NCBI GenBank assembly: GCA_913054215.1
Contig: CAJXJE010000037.1
Location: 1-7,445, forward strand
Direction of reading: 5' to 3'
DNA length: 7,445 bases
From: an uncultured Candidatus Peregrinibacteria bacterium
Lineage (GTDB): Bacteria; Patescibacteriota; Gracilibacteria; Peribacterales; Peribacteraceae
The notes below the pieces were generated by a model that was given only the letters and a program-made list of their open reading frames with translations, ran no database searches and was not told the DNA's origin. The translations under genes were made by a program, and so were the position numbers. Position 1 is the first letter of the stretch, and each line of letters starts with the position of its first letter. Shown here one piece after another: positions 4,122 through 7,445 of the stretch.

Positions 4122-5888
4122 ATGAACCTTCTACTTACCATTAAGCGTCAAATCGGTATGCAGTATCTGCTCAGAAACACAGCAGCAGCTCTTATCGTGC
4201 TCATGGTTCCATCCATTGCCTTGGCGAGTTCGTGGAGCCCAACGCTTCTGGTAAACACAGAAGCCTTTCAGACAATTGACGACGGAGATGGCTCTACAAA
4301 CATTGAGTTGCGATTTGGAACTACGGGAAGTGGGTTGATCTTGAACGTTTCTGAAGAGCAGTTCGAATTTGATGCAAATGTTGAAGTTCAAGGTACGCTA
4401 TCCGGTAACATTATTCATGCTCAAGATAGCTTTACGTCTTCTGGAAACTTGATGATAAAGGGCACAACAACACTTTCTGGTGCTGTTACGATTAACGATG
4501 AGGCGACATTCGGCTCTGGAATTATCATTAATGGTGTGACGTACATCTTCCCATTTGGCGATGCGTCATCTACGGGTAAGCTTCTTGCTTCCGATGGAAA
4601 TGGTAATTTGTCATGGACAGCAGCTGGATCTACGCCAAATACCTTTCAAACACTTTCGATTTCTGGTCAGGATGACATCGTATCCGATCAGACTTCTGAC
4701 ACACTTACGTTTGTAGCAAGTTCGAACATTACCATTACGACAAATGCTAGTACAGACACCATAACAATTGCTGCAGCAGATACGAGTCAGCAAACAACAT
4801 TCACGCTTTCTGGTGATGGAGGAGGATCAGACCAAACTATCTCTCATGGAAATACGCTAGAGATTGCTGGAGGCGCGTCTATTACTACAACGGCATCTGC
4901 TACAGATACTCTCACAGTAGATGTTACTGATGATTCTATTGATGGTTCTGAATTGGCAGATACGATTACTCTGGATGCAGCTACCACGTTTACATTGGGA
5001 TCCAATAATTTGATATTTGATGCTACTAGCTCGGGGTTCTTTAACGTTGTAGGAACAGCTTCTGGTAGAACTATTCACGCGCAGGATCTCCTTACATCAT
5101 CTGGAACATTGATTGTTGAAGGACAAGTGACACTCGCAAATACAACGAGTTGTACAAATCTTACAACCAATTCTGCAGGAGTGCTTGCCTGTAATAACAC
5201 GGACTATATAGAGGAGTCAGAGCTTACCAATGAAGCGCAGTTGGAGACACAACTCGGCGGTATCGATGTTATCGTGTCAACGGAGCTCAATGAACTTGTT
5301 GATGATCAAGTCAATGCATTGTTCCAAGCAGGATCTGGAATCTTCCTAGAATATGATGATTCTGGAGGAACGCTCACAGTGCACACAGGATTTAGCAGTG
5401 GTGCACAGGTAAGCCTTAGTCCGGAATATGCCGGTGCTGTGTACTATGGAGATGGAGGGAACAACGTAGGTCAGATGGTACTGGCATATGACTCTTCGAA
5501 TAAAGAGAACTTCTACAAATGGACGTCTACTCTCTCCTCTCTTCAGGATTACAACATCTCTGTACGAGTAAAGGTACCAGAAGACTTTGATCACTGGGAT
5601 GGATCTGTACCGTTGCAGTTTAGATATCGTACCAATGCTGCAAGTGCGAATGATAACCAGATTGATATCACGATGCTGGATACTGCAGGATCCTCAGTCT
5701 CACTGACTGGAGGTGTAAACTTTGCCAATACCTCTTGGACGACAGCAACGATCACAGGACCAGAAGCTGCGGGGACATACACTCCAGGGAGTTACATCAC
5801 GATACTTATCGCTATGCAGGCGCGCACAACCAATGATGGTGAAGCGCATGCTGGGTTCCTTAATATTAACTGGCACACAGAACCGTAG
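4122..5888 (+). CDS. Secreted tail-fibre-like surface protein B, paralogue of A
   Basis: 588 residues. The signal peptide ends near 35-36 (LIVLMVPSIALA, then SSW). Met13 would give a more compact signal peptide, but Met1 (4122) fits the promoter and neither start has a Shine-Dalgarno. Residues 51-100 carry the IELRFG beta module also seen in protein A. A 30-residue element with IHAQDxxTSSGxL occurs at 91-120 and 311-340. Residues 175-270 hold two diverged copies of a Thr/Ser/Asp-rich beta repeat, then DDSIDGSELADTITLDAATT, wording typical of fibre-like surface proteins in candidate-phyla genomes. The only two cysteines (Cys344, Cys357), in SCTNLTTNSAGVLACNN, may form a disulphide. Residues 430-588 are the C-terminal module shared with protein A. 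No membrane anchor or sorting motif is present. It lies 121 nt after protein A with its own promoter and ends at a strong terminator. Probably a stalk-plus-head fibre, adhesin or surface-layer component; the precise role is unknown. Confidence 0.85.
   Translation: MNLLLTIKRQIGMQYLLRNTAAALIVLMVPSIALASSWSPTLLVNTEAFQTIDDGDGSTNIELRFGTTGSGLILNVSEEQFEFDANVEVQGTLSGNIIHAQDSFTSSGNLMIKGTTTLSGAVTINDEATFGSGIIINGVTYIFPFGDASSTGKLLASDGNGNLSWTAAGSTPNTFQTLSISGQDDIVSDQTSDTLTFVASSNITITTNASTDTITIAAADTSQQTTFTLSGDGGGSDQTISHGNTLEIAGGASITTTASATDTLTVDVTDDSIDGSELADTITLDAATTFTLGSNNLIFDATSSGFFNVVGTASGRTIHAQDLLTSSGTLIVEGQVTLANTTSCTNLTTNSAGVLACNNTDYIEESELTNEAQLETQLGGIDVIVSTELNELVDDQVNALFQAGSGIFLEYDDSGGTLTVHTGFSSGAQVSLSPEYAGAVYYGDGGNNVGQMVLAYDSSNKENFYKWTSTLSSLQDYNISVRVKVPEDFDHWDGSVPLQFRYRTNAASANDNQIDITMLDTAGSSVSLTGGVNFANTSWTTATITGPEAAGTYTPGSYITILIAMQARTTNDGEAHAGFLNINWHTEP
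4392..4481 (+). repeat. Protein B 30-residue internal repeat, copy 1
   Basis: Residues 91-120, centred on IIHAQDSFTSSGNL. It matches residues 311-340 at 17 of 30 positions counted by eye. The two copies lie 660 bases apart, and each precedes a different beta segment, so it looks like a recurring structural joint or shaft unit. Confidence 0.75.
4644..4931 (+). repeat. Tandem Thr-rich beta repeat in protein B
   Basis: Residues 175-270 contain two diverged units of about 50 residues starting at Phe175 (FQTLSISGQDD) and Phe227 (FTLSGDGGGSDQ). Both run through SDQT, a TLxxxA strand, an SNITITT or ASITTT strand and a TDTxTx strand. The two units look like duplicated fibre-shaft segments. Confidence 0.6.
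5052..5141 (+). repeat. Protein B 30-residue internal repeat, copy 2
   Basis: Residues 311-340, centred on TIHAQDLLTSSGTL; second copy of the element at 4392-4481. The Cys-containing loop follows directly. Confidence 0.75.
5409..5885 (+). other. C-terminal module shared by proteins A and B, copy B
   Basis: Residues 430-588 of protein B. Landmarks: GDGGNNVGQ (443-451), WTSTLSSLQDYNI (467-479), VPEDFDHWD (485-493), YRT (502-504), QIDI (513-516), DTAG (520-523) and NTSWTTA (536-542). The distance from the WTST motif to QIDI differs from copy A by one residue, and QIDI to DTAG is the same in both. Confidence 0.85.
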
Positions 5889-5913
5889 AGGTTCCTGATC
5901 CAGAAAAGAAAAT

Positions 5914-5950
5914 AAGCGTAAAACCTATAGGGTCTTTGACGCTTTTTTTT
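5914..5950 (+). terminator. Intrinsic terminator after protein B
   Basis: AAGCGT (5914-5919) pairs with ACGCTT (5939-5944), with extra pairing possible inside (AAA with TTT, ACC with GGGT). The stem runs into eight T residues (5943-5950). It starts 26 bases after the stop codon at 5888. Confidence 0.8.
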
Positions 5951-5960
5951 GAATGCGAAA

Positions 5961-5976
5961 TGGCTTAGATAAGCCA
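5961..5976. repeat. 16-bp palindrome between convergent terminators
   Basis: TGGCTTAGATAAGCCA has 7-bp arms around a central GA. There is no T tract on either strand, so it is not an obvious third terminator. It could be a protein-binding site or a short hairpin in read-through transcripts; no function is assigned. Confidence 0.5.
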
Positions 5977-6038
5977 AAACAATACTTTCTCTTTACCAGT
6001 AGGAGCTTGAGCAGCGATTTGTCAGAAAGTTTTTATGC

Positions 6039-6067
6039 AAAAAAACGGGACTTTTTAGGGCCCCGTT
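6039..6067 (-). terminator. Intrinsic terminator of the Cys-rich gene
   Basis: On the minus strand AACGGGGC (6067-6060) pairs with GTCCCGTT (6051-6044), including one G-U pair, around an 8-nt loop. Seven T residues follow on the minus strand (plus-strand A at 6039-6045). The stem begins at the last base of the TGA stop codon. Confidence 0.85.
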
Positions 6068-7059
6068 CAGCGCATGAGGAGTTGCGTCTTCATCTTCCCA
6101 TTACCTGAACACACTTTGTTGCAGTCTAGGCCGCAGCTATCGCAATCTTCAACGTCACTACATTCCCCATCACCACACTCGTTCTCACAGTCGGAATTAC
6201 ACCCATCATCACATTCTTCTCCTGCATCAGTAGTACCGTCTCCACAGGCGGGTGGATTTCCACCTGAATCTCCACCTGTAGTTCCTCCACCAAGCCCGCA
6301 ATCCACCGAGCATCCATCATTATCTATAGGATTTCCATCGTCGCATGTTTCCCCTTCTTCTACTATCCCATTTCCACATACAGGTCCAGTATCAGGCCCC
6401 CCTCTTCCTGGTTGGCAATGACCATACGGATTACAGGCAAATGTGGATCCTTCTGGAAATTCATCAGAGCCATAGTCCATGCTAAAGCAGCCTATTACGT
6501 CCCCTGGCTTGAGCCACCAGTGATTAGTGTCATCGTCGATTCTCGCATAGTCTTCGCCAAACTGTTCCTGCTCATAACTATTTACTTGACCACAGCAATC
6601 CATCATTATAATTCTACACGTGTTCGTTCCGTTATATTGTGCTGATAATAGTGCCCCCCCATCTTGTCCTTGATCCTGATAGATTCTAAGTCTGTCATTG
6701 TAAGGAGTTGGTTCAAACTCGCATGCTTCTCGACAGCATAATCCTTCATAGCGATTAATATCTTTTGTGCATCGAAGACCTTCATTGCAGCTATATTCAT
6801 ACGACGCCGTAAAGTACAATGTATTGTCACCCCTAAAACAGCAAAAGCCTTCTTCATCTACTCCACCCATTGGCCCCTCTCCACAGTATTCTCCTAATGT
6901 TCTATTTAGTGTTTCAATAATATTGCCGTAGTCATCCGAGCACGCAAAGTCATCTACATATCTAGGAGGGCAAGCATCTCCTTCCGTAAACTGTCCCTGT
7001 AACGCATCTTTCTCTCCACCCACACTTGCAACAATCGCAGAGATTATTAGGAGTACCAA
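6067..7059 (-). CDS. Secreted cysteine-rich protein with Myxococcus-type Cys repeats
   Basis: 330 residues, 30 of them Cys. The start is a TTG at 7059, ten bases after an AGGAGG; an in-frame TAA at 7077-7075 bars any longer form. The signal peptide is short and lacks basic residues (VLLIISAIVASVGG), which is unusual. Residues 30-215 hold 16 cysteines, including three CC pairs (73-74, 108-109, 155-156), and match no family I can name. Residues 228-254 are a classic Myxococcus Cys-rich repeat (DUF4215/TIGR02232 type: CGNGIVEEGETCDDGN ... DGCSVDC). Residues 272-291 are a shortened copy (CGDGTTDAGEECDDG) and 295-317 a more divergent one (CGDGECSDVEDC). A Gly-rich linker (255-268) separates the first two. 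The many paired Cys imply folding by disulphide bonds outside the cytoplasm; the Asp-rich loops might bind calcium. It follows another surface-protein gene by 59 nt and may be its partner. The final residues (KMKTQLLMR) form no anchor. Confidence 0.85.
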   Translation of the reverse strand: MVLLIISAIVASVGGEKDALQGQFTEGDACPPRYVDDFACSDDYGNIIETLNRTLGEYCGEGPMGGVDEEGFCCFRGDNTLYFTASYEYSCNEGLRCTKDINRYEGLCCREACEFEPTPYNDRLRIYQDQGQDGGALLSAQYNGTNTCRIIMMDCCGQVNSYEQEQFGEDYARIDDDTNHWWLKPGDVIGCFSMDYGSDEFPEGSTFACNPYGHCQPGRGGPDTGPVCGNGIVEEGETCDDGNPIDNDGCSVDCGLGGGTTGGDSGGNPPACGDGTTDAGEECDDGCNSDCENECGDGECSDVEDCDSCGLDCNKVCSGNGKMKTQLLMR

Positions 7060-7069
7060 ACCAAGAACC

Positions 7070-7075
7070 CCTCCT
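7070..7075 (-). promoter_or_regulatory. Shine-Dalgarno that fixes the TTG start of the Cys-rich gene
   Basis: AGGAGG, continuing as GG, on the minus strand, ten bases before the TTG at 7059. The only other nearby TTG (7064-7062) runs into a stop after five codons, so this site supports 7059 as the start. Confidence 0.7.
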
Positions 7076-7118
7076 TATACGGAAATACTTTTAGTTGCGG
7101 TAAACAGTTTTTAATTGC

Positions 7119-7445
7119 TTATCGTTTACCTAAACGTAATGTTTTTCTAAAATTTTGCATGAGGTAATCTGCGACACTTTTAGAATTTACAGGTGTTGAT
7201 GCATTATTTCTACTTAGCATGCAGGTAATAAGCCCTATCTCTACACCTTTATGAGGTTCGAGCGCCAAGCAGACAGTACTATCGTATTGACTAGCACGTT
7301 TACCAACACCATCTTTTTTGGACAGCGTTATATAGTCAGCAATTTTTACTTTTCCAATGACCTTCACAGGCACCTGTCCAAGAAGTCCAATCAGTGCAGC
7401 ATTGCCCTGCAGTCCAACTTTTGAGTTACCAATGAATCCCGGCTT
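7119..7445 (-). CDS. C-terminal end of a tail-fibre-like surface protein (5' part outside window)
   Basis: The last 108 residues of a longer protein; the frame is open to the window edge, so the GTG at 7373 need not be the true start. Visible pattern: PGFIGNSKVGLQGNAALIG, then GQVPVKVIGKVKIADYITLS (residues 23-42), then GVGKR and a closing GLITCMLS. This follows the C-terminal domain I know from fibre-like surface and phage-tail-related proteins, whose usual form is 'ALxGRVPVKV ... GDxLTxSxxPGVAMKA ... IGxALE'. Here the usual GD is AD and the 'PGVAMKA' region is weakly kept (DGVGKR). A basic tail follows (FRKTLRLGKR). The stop is 59 nt upstream of the Cys-rich gene, so the two may be co-transcribed. 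Confidence 0.65.
   Translation of the reverse strand, partial: KPGFIGNSKVGLQGNAALIGLLGQVPVKVIGKVKIADYITLSKKDGVGKRASQYDSTVCLALEPHKGVEIGLITCMLSRNNASTPVNSKSVADYLMQNFRKTLRLGKR

Noticed and set aside
4100..4144. Mini ORF of 14 codons (MKPKKTLYEPSTYH) starting in the -10 region and overlapping the protein B start in another frame
   Set aside because: Its ATG lies upstream of the predicted transcript start, it has no ribosome site and its product is unremarkable. It is best explained by chance in AT-rich DNA.
2444..5888. Prophage tail module
   Set aside because: The fibre-like proteins carry Sec signal peptides, and there are no tape-measure, baseplate, capsid, portal or lysis genes nearby, so cellular surface proteins are the better reading.
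6074..6421. Plus-strand open frame of 115 codons rich in Ser and Pro
   Set aside because: It is the antisense shadow of the Cys/Gly/Asp-rich repeats of the minus-strand gene, whose repeat signature and terminator clearly mark it as the real one.
7099..7130. GGTAAAC / GTTTACC inverted repeat at the end of the partial fibre gene
   Set aside because: The 7-bp AT-rich stem has an 18-base loop and no T tract after it, and partly overlaps coding sequence. This is too weak to call a terminator.

Overview
The window looks like a chromosomal piece of a Candidate Phyla Radiation (Patescibacteria) genome, possibly Peregrinibacteria-like. The clues are a riboflavin kinase without the FAD-synthetase half, a short-fronted Mur ligase, an SLH-domain surface protein, and several secreted proteins built like tail fibres with no phage genes around them. 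TGA is a working stop codon here: it ends the gene at 1653-2447 inside an ATGA overlap, and also the gene at 6067-7059. This argues against the recoded SR1/Gracilibacteria lineages. Lineage is an inference; no rRNA or tRNA gene is present to test it. No mobile element, CRISPR array or phage structural module is visible, and no gene-free stretch exceeds 180 bases.

Layout. Bases 1-1534 (minus strand) hold a tightly overlapped operon that reads SLH-domain envelope protein, riboflavin kinase, then Mur ligase (cut by the window edge). Overlaps of 1 and 7 nt imply translational coupling. Upstream of the SLH gene is a possible 16-codon leader ORF with a consensus Shine-Dalgarno, in frame with the SLH gene but closed by one TAG. 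Bases 1535-1652 are an AT-rich divergent promoter region. Bases 1653-4000 (plus) hold two genes overlapping by ATGA: a Ser/Pro/Gly-rich protein with a signal peptide and a C-terminal membrane anchor, then a 518-residue secreted tail-fibre-like protein. A third plus-strand gene (4122-5888, 588 residues) has its own promoter. The -10 box of that promoter lies in the loop of a perfect 12-bp inverted repeat, and the gene ends at a strong terminator.

Bases 5889-6066 separate convergent transcription units with a terminator from each side and a 16-bp palindrome between them. Bases 6067-7445 (minus) hold a 330-residue secreted protein with 30 cysteines and Myxococcus-type Cys repeats, preceded by the C-terminal end of another tail-fibre-like surface protein that runs off the window.

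How they fit together. Apart from the riboflavin kinase and Mur ligase, every gene seems to make a cell-surface or secreted product. The main novelty is that the 518- and 588-residue proteins share two modules in the same order: a short 'LRFG' beta module and a C-terminal domain of about 155 residues that I do not recognise as a named family. Together with the anchored Ser-rich protein and the SLH protein this suggests a surface fibre or adhesin locus, which is an inference from architecture and neighbourhood.
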